The notes under the pieces are model-generated. The model worked only from the letters and a program-made list of their open reading frames with translations. It did no database searches and had not been told where the DNA came from. From Sphingomonas abietis (GTDB taxonomy: Bacteria > Pseudomonadota > Alphaproteobacteria > Sphingomonadales > Sphingomonadaceae): a stretch of DNA of 64,000 nucleotides. How positions within the stretch are numbered: the first letter of the stretch is position 1; every line of letters begins with the position of its first letter. The stretch covers positions 2,763,001 through 2,827,000 of the forward strand of contig NZ_CP115174.1 of NCBI RefSeq assembly GCF_027625475.1. The letters are read 5' to 3'. The translations under genes were made by a program, and so were the position numbers. Shown here piece by piece: positions 56,849 through 64,000 of the stretch.

Positions 56849-58383
56849 CGCAACGTCTTCCTGAACTCCTCGAGATCGTGCTGGCGCACCTCGACCACTT
56901 CGCCGGCCGGCAGATCGGCGAGGATGAACTCGCCATAAGCGACGCGGATCAGCCGCGAGACCTGGAGGCCCAGATATTCGAGCACGCGCCGCACCTCGCG
57001 GTTCTTGCCCTCGGTGATCTTGATCTCGATCCACACATTGGCACCGGTGCGACGCTCCAGATTGGCATCGATCGGGCCATAGCGGATGCCGTCGATGGTG
57101 ATCCCTTCCATCAGCGACTCGAGCATCTCCTGTGTCACCTCGCCATAGGCACGGGCGCGATAGACGCGCGGGATGCCGGTGGAGGGCAATTCGAGCTTGC
57201 GCTTGAGCTCGCCGTCATTGGTGAGCAGCAACAGGCCCTCGGTATTGAGATCGAGCCGGCCGACCGGGATCACCCGCGGCAGGCCAGGCGGCAGGCGATC
57301 ATAGATCGTCGCGCGGCCGGCGGGGTCATAAGCGGCGGTGATCAGTCCGGTCGGCTTGTGGAACAGGAAGAGTCGCGAGGCGTCGGCGGCCTCGACCGGA
57401 TTGCCGTCGACGGTCACGCCCTGAAGCGAGGTCAGGATCGTGGCGGGTGTATCGAGCACCGTGCCGTCCAGCGCGATCCGTCCTTCGACGATCATCCGTT
57501 CGATCTCGCGGCGCGAGGCGATGCCGGCGCGGGCCAGCAGCTTGGCGATCCGCTGCGGCTCGAGCTTGGCATGGACGCTGGAGGCGTTGGCACGCGACGC
57601 GCGCGCATCGCGGCTGCCGGTCGCGACGCTGCCGTCCTTGCGAACGCGGCCTGCACGGGCCGGCTCTGCGACGGGCCTGCCGGCCGGGGCCACGGTCTCA
57701 CGACGCCGTGGCGCAGCGCCCGCATCACCGGCGCGCCCGACACTCGTCCGCACCGGGCGGGAGCGATCCGGCCGATCAGCCGGCGGCCTCGCCGTGGAGC
57801 CCATGCCATCCCGTCGGACAGGTCCGCGTCCTTCGTCGCTCCGCGGACGGACGGGACGGGGCCGGTCCTCCGATGGCCGAAGAGAAGAGGAACGATCGCC
57901 TGCGGGGCGACCGAAAGACGGGCCAGCCGACGATGGGCGAGAAGTGGACGGGCGAGCCACGGACGTGCGATCGTCGCGGCGGCCGGATGCGCCGGATGCG
58001 CCGAAATCGTCCCGGCCGACAGGCGCCGAGCGGGAGCGATCCTGCCGTCCGCGTTCGTTCGCCGGCCGCGCGGGGGCATCGCCATCGCGCCGCATCGGCC
58101 GGGCGCGCGGATTTGCGCGCGGATTTGTAGGCCTGCCGGCATCCGGCGCGACGCCATCGGTGCGGGCCTGCCGGATATCGTTCCGCCCGCTCGCCACACT
58201 GCCGTCCTTGCGGATACGGGGGCCCTTGGCGGGGCGATCGCCCTCGCCATCGGCCGCCGGCTTGGCGTCGCGACGGGTGCGGTGCTTGGTGGGGCGCCCG
58301 CCTGCTTTGGGCTTGGCTTTGGCCCAGCCCGGCTTTTTGGCGCCGGGTCGGCCGTCATCGCCGGGGCGGCGGGGGGCGCTCAC
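56845..58383 (-). CDS. RsuA/RluB-family pseudouridine synthase with long disordered N-terminal arm
   Basis: 512 residues from GTG 58383 with GGAG upstream. Residues 1-270 are low-complexity, rich in Arg, Pro, Asp, Gly and Ser, with RKDGSVASG (about 58) and RKDGSVATG (about 248) as a duplicated motif. Then an S4 RNA-binding domain ('QRIAKLLARAGIASRREIER') and the catalytic domain with Asp378 in 'PVGRLDLNTEGLLLLTNDGE' and 'EGKNREVRRVLEYLGLQV'. Modifies rRNA; RluB (23S) is most likely, RsuA or RluE not excluded. Confidence 0.9.
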   Translation of the reverse strand: MSAPRRPGDDGRPGAKKPGWAKAKPKAGGRPTKHRTRRDAKPAADGEGDRPAKGPRIRKDGSVASGRNDIRQARTDGVAPDAGRPTNPRANPRARPMRRDGDAPARPANERGRQDRSRSAPVGRDDFGASGASGRRDDRTSVARPSTSRPSSAGPSFGRPAGDRSSSLRPSEDRPRPVRPRSDEGRGPVRRDGMGSTARPPADRPDRSRPVRTSVGRAGDAGAAPRRRETVAPAGRPVAEPARAGRVRKDGSVATGSRDARASRANASSVHAKLEPQRIAKLLARAGIASRREIERMIVEGRIALDGTVLDTPATILTSLQGVTVDGNPVEAADASRLFLFHKPTGLITAAYDPAGRATIYDRLPPGLPRVIPVGRLDLNTEGLLLLTNDGELKRKLELPSTGIPRVYRARAYGEVTQEMLESLMEGITIDGIRYGPIDANLERRTGANVWIEIKITEGKNREVRRVLEYLGLQVSRLIRVAYGEFILADLPAGEVVEVRQHDLEEFRKTLR

Positions 58384-58471
58384 TTCATGTCTCCGCTTTA
58401 ATGGGTGCGGAACCGCCTTCCGCGCTATTCGCTTGGGGGTCAAGCTGCGAGTCGCAGCCGAGGGAGGCACG

Positions 58472-58906
58472 ATGTTCGGACGGGGACGGCAGGAACGCGA
58501 CGGCGCTATCCGCCGCATCCTCGTGGTGGAGGACGATGCGCTGGTCGCCTTCGACAATGAATATGGACTTGGCGACGCGGGCTACACCGTGGTCGACACC
58601 ATCGACAATGCGGCGGAGGCCAAGGCCCTGATCGCGAAGGGCGGCATCGATCTGGTCCTGTCGGACGTCAATCTGCGTGGCGCCGGCAGTGGCGTCGATG
58701 TCGCTCGTGCCGCGCATGAGGCCGGCATCCCGCTGCTGTTCGTGTCCGGCCAATGCCCTGTAGAGGCACAGAGCCTCGCCGCCGGCTGCCTCGCCAAGCC
58801 CTATTCGCAGCGCGACATGCTCGCCGCCATCGCCGCGCTCGATGCCAAGCGCGCCGGCCGCAAGCCCGGCCGGCTGCCGCGCGGGCTGACGCTGTACGAG
58901 GACTGA
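58472..58906 (+). CDS. Single-domain response regulator
   Basis: 144 residues from ATG 58472, with GAGGGAGG four bases before it. Receiver with E20-D21-D22, phospho-acceptor D65 in 'IDLVLSDVNLRGAGSGVDVA', S92 in 'LLFVSGQ' and K109 in 'CLAKPYSQRDML'. No output domain. The ending is basic (KRAGRKPGR). Divergent from the pseudouridine synthase gene; no kinase adjacent, so the pathway is unknown. Confidence 0.85.
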   Translation: MFGRGRQERDGAIRRILVVEDDALVAFDNEYGLGDAGYTVVDTIDNAAEAKALIAKGGIDLVLSDVNLRGAGSGVDVARAAHEAGIPLLFVSGQCPVEAQSLAAGCLAKPYSQRDMLAAIAALDAKRAGRKPGRLPRGLTLYED

Positions 58907-58968
58907 CGGCGGCCGAAACGATTTCGGCGGAGGAAACTTCGCTCTAGGTATCGATCAATCGCCATCGT

Positions 58969-60657
58969 ATGCCCGGCCTTCCTGAACGGGAGGGTATATT
59001 GGCAGTCGAGCGTCCCAAGGGTTTCCGGTTGCTGGCGGTGGCGTTGAAAACCCGCAAGTCGGCCTCGATGCTGGCCTTCGGCTTCTCGTCCGGCCTGCCC
59101 TATGCGCTGTTGATCGGCACGCTGAACGCGTGGCTCGGCGAGGTGAAGATCAGCCTCGCGACGATCGGCATCCTGTCGTGGATCGGCCTTGCCTATGCCT
59201 TCAAATTCCTGTGGTCGCCCGTCGTCGATCGACTCGTGCTGCCGGGCCTGGGTCGGCTCGGCCGCCGCAAGAGCTGGATCACGCTCTGCCAGATCGTGAT
59301 GGTGTTCGCCTTCATCGGCCTCGCCTTCACCGATCCGGCGAAGGATATCGGCACCTTCGCGATCTTCGCGGTCATCGCCGCGCTGGGATCGGCGACGCAG
59401 GATGTCGCGGTCGATGCCTGGCGGATCGACGTCGCCGACGAGATGACGCCGGTCGAGCTGCTCTCGGCGATCTACCAGTTCGGCTATCGCATCGCGAGCA
59501 TCGTCGGCGGCGCCTTCGCCTTGTTCCTGGCCGCCCGCATGTCGTGGACGCTCGTCTTCCTCATCATGGCCTGCTTCATCGCCCTGATGATCGGTGTCGC
59601 CCTGTTCGCCCCCGATACCGAGCGCCCGCCGGAAAGCCGTAACGGCGCGCTGTCCGACCATGAGCTGGCGCCGGGGCTGCGCTTCGCGGCGCTTGCCGTG
59701 GTGGGCATCAGCTGGATCTGGGCGATCGCGTCGATCGGGCATTTCATGGTGACGATGCTGATGCCGGTGCCGGCCGGCACCATTGCGCCTTCGGTCGCGG
59801 GCTTCATGAAGACGACCGGCCCGTGGATCATCATCGCCACCGTGCTGGTGCCGCTGATGGTGGCCGCCATGGTCAATCGCCTCAAGGACCGGATGACCGC
59901 CGATACCGCGCGATCGGTGGGTGGCGCGGCCGACCATCTCTACGGCGCCCTGATCAGCCCGCTGACCGAATTAACGGCGCGGCTGGGTTGGGGCGTGCTG
60001 GGGGTGATGGGGCTGATCCTCACCTACACCCTCTGCTACAATATCTGGGCCGCGTTCGCTTATCCCTTCTACCTGGATTTCCTTCATTATTCGAAGGACG
60101 AGGTGGCCTTTGCCTCGAAACTGTTCGGGATCGTGATGACCATCGTCGGCGTCGGCCTGGGTGGCATCCTGTTCGCGCGGCTGGGCCGTTTCCCGACCGT
60201 GCTGATCGGCGCGATCCTGCCGATCCTCGGCAATTTCCTCTATGCCGATCTCGCCGACGGCGCCGTCGGCATCGACGCCTTCGCGCACCTGCTGCGGCTC
60301 GACGCGCTGGCGGCCATGCTGGGCTCCGACGAACGGATGATGCGGCTGCTGATCGTGATCTCCGCCGAGAATGTCTCCACCGGCATCGCCGGCGCCGCGT
60401 TCGTCGCCTATGTGTCGGGCATCGTCGCCAAGCGCTACGCCGCCGTCCAATATTCGCTGCTGTCCTCGCTCACCTTCCTGATCGGGTCGCTGGCGCGCGG
60501 AGTCGCCGGCGAAGCGTTCGACCGGCTGGGCTACGCCACCGTGTTCCGCCAGACCGCACTGGTGGGCCTGCTCGCGATCCTGTTCGTGCTGGCCGAATGG
60601 TGGCGCTCATCGCGCCAGGCGCGGCGCGAAGCCGGCAACACCGGACTTGCCGCCTGA
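58969..60657 (+). CDS. AmpG-like MFS permease
   Basis: 562 residues, about 12-14 membrane helices. 'MLAFGFSSGLPYALLIGTLN', 'LSWIGLAYAFKFLWSPVVDR', 'LGSATQDVAVDAWRID' and 'ELLSAIYQFGYRIASIVGGA' are typical of the AmpG family, which imports muropeptides for cell-wall recycling and beta-lactamase induction. ATG 58969 has no ribosome site; TTG 58999, after GGGAGGG, is an attractive alternative. No ampC or ampR is nearby. Confidence 0.88.
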   Translation: MPGLPEREGILAVERPKGFRLLAVALKTRKSASMLAFGFSSGLPYALLIGTLNAWLGEVKISLATIGILSWIGLAYAFKFLWSPVVDRLVLPGLGRLGRRKSWITLCQIVMVFAFIGLAFTDPAKDIGTFAIFAVIAALGSATQDVAVDAWRIDVADEMTPVELLSAIYQFGYRIASIVGGAFALFLAARMSWTLVFLIMACFIALMIGVALFAPDTERPPESRNGALSDHELAPGLRFAALAVVGISWIWAIASIGHFMVTMLMPVPAGTIAPSVAGFMKTTGPWIIIATVLVPLMVAAMVNRLKDRMTADTARSVGGAADHLYGALISPLTELTARLGWGVLGVMGLILTYTLCYNIWAAFAYPFYLDFLHYSKDEVAFASKLFGIVMTIVGVGLGGILFARLGRFPTVLIGAILPILGNFLYADLADGAVGIDAFAHLLRLDALAAMLGSDERMMRLLIVISAENVSTGIAGAAFVAYVSGIVAKRYAAVQYSLLSSLTFLIGSLARGVAGEAFDRLGYATVFRQTALVGLLAILFVLAEWWRSSRQARREAGNTGLAA

Positions 60658-60659
60658 GC

Positions 60660-61988
60660 CTAGTCCGGCAACTGCCCGTTGGCGCGCAGCACCTCGCCGG
60701 CCAGATAGAGCGAGCCGAGGATCAGCACATATGGCGGCTCGGTGCAATCGGCATGGCGGCCGATCCAGCCGAGAGCATCGGCGACGCTCGCCGCCGGCAT
60801 CGCGGTGAGGCCGGCATGCCTCGCGGCGGCCGCCAATTCCGCGGGCGCATGATGGTCGTGATGCGGCACCGGCACCGCATGAAGCGTCGCATGGCGGCCG
60901 GCGAAGGCCTTCAGCACCCCGGTCGCATCCTTATTGGCGAGCAGTCCCATGACGAGATGCAGCGGCTTGCCCGCCGGGACGACGGCGCGCAGATGATCCG
61001 CCACCACGCGCGCGGCAGCCGGGTTGTGCCCGCCATCGAGCCACAATTCGCCATTCTTGGGCAGCAGATCGCGCAGCGGGCCGGGCGCGAGCGGCTGCAT
61101 CCGCGCTGGCCATTCCGCCCATCCCATCGCCGCACGCAGCGCCGATGCCGGCACCGGCAGCACCCTCTGGTGGCGCAGCATGGCGATGGCGAGGCCCGCA
61201 TTCTGCGCCTGATAAGCGCCCGCGAGCCTCGGCAGCGGCAATGCGAACTGACCTTCGAGATCGCGATAATGGAGTTCGCCACGAGCAGACACGGCATCCC
61301 AGGATGCACCGCGCGGATAAAGCTCCGCCCCGACCACATTGGCCACCGCCGCCACGGCCTCGGCCATCTTGGCCGGATAGCGCTGGGTCAGCAGCGGCAC
61401 GCCGGCCTTGGCGATGCCGGCCTTCTCGGCAGCGATCTGCTCGGGCTGGTCGCCGAGGAACGCCTGGTGATCCATACCGAGCTGGGTGATGCCGGTGACG
61501 ATCGGAGCGGCGATCACATTGGTCGCGTCCAGCCGGCCGCCGAGGCCGACCTCGATCACGCAGGCATCCGCCGGAACCTCCGCGAAGGCCAACAGCGCGG
61601 CCGCCGTCGTCACCTCGAAGAAGCTGGGCACCATGTCGCCCGCAATATCCAGCACGCGCGCCAGATAGCCGGCGAGCGTCGGGTCGTCGATCAGTTGCCC
61701 GGCCAGCCGGATGCGCTCGTTGAAGCGGACGAGGTGCGGGCTGGTATAGACATGGACCTTATACCCCGCCGCCTCCAGCGCAGCACGCAGGAAGGCGCAG
61801 GTCGATCCCTTGCCGTTGGTGCCGGCGACATGGAACACCGGCGGCAGCGATCGCTCGGGATGGCCGAGCCGCGCCAGCAATTCGCTGATCCGCTCCAGCC
61901 CGAGAATATCGCGGCCGGGCGAGAGCGCATCGAGCCTGTCTAGCTGGCGCTGGACATCCGTGTCGTCGGATCGGGCATGATCCACCAT
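60660..61988 (-). CDS. folC: Bifunctional dihydrofolate/folylpolyglutamate synthase
   Basis: 442 residues. Mur-ligase fold: P-loop 'FHVAGTNGKGSTCAFLRAAL', 'YTSPHLVRFNERIRLAGQLI', 'CVIEVGLGGRLDATNVI', 'ITQLGMDHQAFLGD' and 'LWLDGGHNPAAARVVADHLR'. Adds glutamate to dihydropteroate and folates. Last gene of the trpB-trpA-accD-folC unit, four bases after accD. Converges with the AmpG-like gene (2 bp). Confidence 0.95.
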   Translation of the reverse strand: MVDHARSDDTDVQRQLDRLDALSPGRDILGLERISELLARLGHPERSLPPVFHVAGTNGKGSTCAFLRAALEAAGYKVHVYTSPHLVRFNERIRLAGQLIDDPTLAGYLARVLDIAGDMVPSFFEVTTAAALLAFAEVPADACVIEVGLGGRLDATNVIAAPIVTGITQLGMDHQAFLGDQPEQIAAEKAGIAKAGVPLLTQRYPAKMAEAVAAVANVVGAELYPRGASWDAVSARGELHYRDLEGQFALPLPRLAGAYQAQNAGLAIAMLRHQRVLPVPASALRAAMGWAEWPARMQPLAPGPLRDLLPKNGELWLDGGHNPAAARVVADHLRAVVPAGKPLHLVMGLLANKDATGVLKAFAGRHATLHAVPVPHHDHHAPAELAAAARHAGLTAMPAASVADALGWIGRHADCTEPPYVLILGSLYLAGEVLRANGQLPD

Positions 61989-61992
61989 GGCT

Positions 61993-62847
61993 TCACGCCG
62001 CCGCCTGCTCCGGAACGAGATAGGCGATCAGCCTGGCCAGCGTCTCGCGCAGCTTGTGCCGGTGGGTCACCATGTCGAGCATACCGTGGTCGAGCAGATA
62101 TTCGGAGCGCTGGAAGCCTTCGGGCAGCTTCTCGCGGATGGTCTGCTCGATCACCCGCTGGCCGGCGAAACCAATGAGCGCGCCCGGCTCGGCGAGTTGG
62201 ACATCGCCGAGCATCGCATAGGAAGCCGTGACGCCGCCCGTGGTCGGATCGGTCATCACCACGATGTAGGGCAGCCCCGCCTCGTGCAGCTTCTGGATTG
62301 CGACCGTGGTCTTGGGCATCTGCATGAGGCTGAGGATACCCTCCTGCATGCGGGCGCCGCCGGCCGCGGTGAACACGATGTACGGCGCCTTCTCGGCGAT
62401 CGCCGCCTCGACGCCGGCGACGAACGCCGCACCGACCGCGAGGCCCATCGATCCGCCCATGAAGGCGAAATCCTGCACGCCGACGACGGCCTTGCGGCCC
62501 TCGATCTCGCCCTTGGCATTCAGGAAGGCGTCCGGTTCGCCGGTGGCGGTACGCGCCGCCTTGATGCGATCGGCATATTTCTTGGTGTCACGGAATTTGA
62601 GCGGGTCTTCGCGCACGGTCGGTGCCGGCAGTGGCGTGTGGACGCCGCTGTCGAAGATCAGGTCGAAGCGCTTGGCTGCGCCGATGCGGCCATGATGCTC
62701 GCACTTCGGGCAGACATTCTGGTTTTCCTCATATTCTTTGAGGAAGGTCATCGCGCCGCATTGCGGGCATTTGTGCCAGAGATTGTCCGGGGTCTCCCGC
62801 TTCACGATGAAGGGGATCGAGTTGCGGACCTTGTCGATCCAGCTCAT
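61993..62847 (-). CDS. accD: Acetyl-CoA carboxylase carboxyltransferase subunit beta
   Basis: 284 residues. Four-Cys zinc ribbon C27, C30, C46, C49 ('[10 protein letters not shown]' and '[10 protein letters not shown]'), then the carboxyltransferase fold with '[16 protein letters not shown]', '[20 protein letters not shown]' and '[15 protein letters not shown]'. Works with AccA in malonyl-CoA synthesis. ATG overlaps the trpA stop (ATGA). Confidence 0.96.
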   Translation of the reverse strand: MSWIDKVRNSIPFIVKRETPDNLWHKCPQCGAMTFLKEYEENQNVCPKCEHHGRIGAAKRFDLIFDSGVHTPLPAPTVREDPLKFRDTKKYADRIKAARTATGEPDAFLNAKGEIEGRKAVVGVQDFAFMGGSMGLAVGAAFVAGVEAAIAEKAPYIVFTAAGGARMQEGILSLMQMPKTTVAIQKLHEAGLPYIVVMTDPTTGGVTASYAMLGDVQLAEPGALIGFAGQRVIEQTIREKLPEGFQRSEYLLDHGMLDMVTHRHKLRETLARLIAYLVPEQAAA

Positions 62848-63656
62848 GCGTTCACTCCTACGCGGGCGCTGCGCACCGCTTCTGCCAGTTGGGCGACGAG
62901 CGTGGCACCCGCCGCAGGATCGCCGCCGGCCTTGGCCAGTACGTCCACGATCGCCGATCCGACCACCACGCCATCGGCGATGCGCGCGATGGCGGCGGCC
63001 TGCTCCGGCGTGCGGACCCCGAAGCCGACCGCGACGGGCAGATCGGTGCCCATCTTCAGCCGCGCCACCGCCGCATCGATGCTGTCGGTCGCCGCCTGCT
63101 GGAGGCCGGTAATCCCGGCGACCGAGACATAATAGAGAAATCCGGAGGCGCCAGCCAGCACCGCCGGCAGGCGCCCGGCATCGGTGGTCGGCGTCGCAAG
63201 ACGGACCAGATCGACGCCCTTGCCGCGCAGCGCCGGCCCGAGCGCGGCATCTTCTTCCGCCGGGATATCGACGCAGATCACGCCATCGACACCGGCATCA
63301 TCGAGCGCCTGCGCGAACCATGCCGGCCCGCGTGACAGCATCGGATTGGCATAGCCCATCAGCACCAGCGGTGTCTCCGGATGACGCTCGCGGAAGCCCT
63401 TGGCGATGGCCAGGACGTCGGCAGTCTTGGTGCCGGCGGCGAGCGCGCGGATATTGGCTTCCTGGATCGCCGGGCCATCGGCCATCGGATCGGTGAAGGG
63501 CATACCGAGCTCGATCACGTCGGCGCCTGCCGCGACGATCGCATCGAGGATGGCAGGCGTGTGCGCGGGCGACGGATCGCCGGCGGTGACGAAGGCGATC
63601 AGCGCGGCCCGGTCCTCGGCGGCGAGGCGCGCGAAGGTGGTGGCGAGGCGGCTCAT
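62844..63656 (-). CDS. trpA: Tryptophan synthase alpha chain
   Basis: 270 residues. Splits indole-3-glycerol phosphate to indole and G3P. Catalytic Glu in '[20 protein letters not shown]', Asp in '[12 protein letters not shown]', and phosphate-binding '[15 protein letters not shown]' and 'GVVVGSAIV'. Starts in a 4-bp overlap with the trpB stop, as usual for trpBA channelling partners. Confidence 0.96.
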   Translation of the reverse strand: MSRLATTFARLAAEDRAALIAFVTAGDPSPAHTPAILDAIVAAGADVIELGMPFTDPMADGPAIQEANIRALAAGTKTADVLAIAKGFRERHPETPLVLMGYANPMLSRGPAWFAQALDDAGVDGVICVDIPAEEDAALGPALRGKGVDLVRLATPTTDAGRLPAVLAGASGFLYYVSVAGITGLQQAATDSIDAAVARLKMGTDLPVAVGFGVRTPEQAAAIARIADGVVVGSAIVDVLAKAGGDPAAGATLVAQLAEAVRSARVGVNA

Positions 63657-64000
63657 ATCGTCACCCCCATCGCGTCGGCGACGGTGAAGATGTCCTTGTC
63701 GCCGCGGCCGGAGAGGTTGAGGACGACGATCTGGTCCTCGTCCATATCGCGCGCCTTGCGGACGATCGCGGCGATCGCGTGGGCGCTCTCCAGCGCCGGG
63801 ATGATCCCCTCGGCGCGGCAGCAGAGCTGGAAGGCGTCCATCGCCTCCTGGTCGGTGACGCCTTCATAGACCACCCGGCCGCTCTCATGCAGCCAGCTAT
63901 GCTCGGGGCCGATGCCCGGATAGTCGAGCCCCGCCGAGATCGAATGCGCCTCGGTGATCTGGCCGTCCTCGTCCTGCAGCAGATAGGTGCGGTTGCCGTG
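63653..64000 (-). CDS. trpB: Tryptophan synthase beta chain, 3' part only
   Basis: The frame enters from the right edge and ends at 63653; about 115 C-terminal residues are present ('[20 protein letters not shown]', '[17 protein letters not shown]', '[15 protein letters not shown]', '[20 protein letters not shown]'), all characteristic of TrpB, a PLP enzyme condensing indole and serine. The N-terminal two thirds, including the PLP lysine, lie outside the window. Confidence 0.95.
   Translation of the reverse strand, partial: HGNRTYLLQDEDGQITEAHSISAGLDYPGIGPEHSWLHESGRVVYEGVTDQEAMDAFQLCCRAEGIIPALESAHAIAAIVRKARDMDEDQIVVLNLSGRGDKDIFTVADAMGVTI

Overview
The window is a gene-dense, GC-rich stretch of an alphaproteobacterial chromosome, most likely a sphingomonad (Sphingomonas / Rhizorhabdus-like, order Sphingomonadales). 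This rests on the CcrM GANTC methyltransferase, an UrcA-family protein, a 43-residue aa3 oxidase subunit IV-like gene, ScfR/PccR-type control of propionyl-CoA genes, the dispersed inverted repeats built on 'CCTGTCGAAGGACGTG' that are typical of sphingomonads, and the gene orders trpB-trpA-accD-folC and DUF1178-nitrilase-glutaredoxin-comF. No prophage, transposase, CRISPR array or defence island is visible; almost everything is core chromosome.

Layout. 1-6.6 kb: phosphate uptake (Nudix-DUF47 fusion plus PiT transporter), small genes including an overlooked oxidase microprotein, a sigma-54-type activator with altered key motifs, a receiver protein, and folP. 6.7-8.9 kb: ccrM behind a dense cluster of its own GANTC sites, then rnhB. 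9-21 kb: msrA, a UDP-sugar dehydrogenase, recG, sdhE, mfd, dcd, an AI-2E-type permease and rnr. 21.5-34.4 kb: a large leftward propionyl-CoA block (pccB, thiolase, epimerase, mutase, bioB, two small genes, pccA), followed by UDP-GlcNAc 2-epimerase and 3-hydroxyisobutyryl-CoA hydrolase, with the pccR-type regulator divergent and candidate operators between them. The block carboxylates propionyl-CoA with a biotin enzyme, isomerises the product to succinyl-CoA, and makes biotin in the same transcript.

34.4-42.5 kb: a TetR gene with a palindromic operator, a transglutaminase-like enzyme, an Lrp/alanine dehydrogenase divergent pair, a MocA/XdhC pair, folE, wrbA and tRNA-Arg(CCU). 42.5-50.7 kb: DUF1178/nitrilase/grxC/comF, a methyltransferase, mutT, two Flp pilin genes with a CtrA-like box between them, accA, xerD and a large unknown secreted protein. 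50.8-58.4 kb: aroKB, DUF423, a Kef-type antiporter, an Fe-S scaffold-like protein, cvpA, urcA, rsmD and a pseudouridine synthase with a 270-residue disordered arm; four 14-bp tandem repeats fill the gap between the last two. 58.5-64 kb: a receiver protein, an AmpG-like permease, then folC, accD, trpA and the 3' part of trpB, which runs off the right edge.

I found no single spectacular new system. The best leads are the ccrM upstream GANTC cluster with its inverted repeat, the 14-bp repeat that multiplies ATG/AAGG units before rsmD, the Nudix-DUF47 fusion, the activator with GAFAGA in place of GAFTGA, the microgenes, and the candidate PccR, TetR and CtrA sites.
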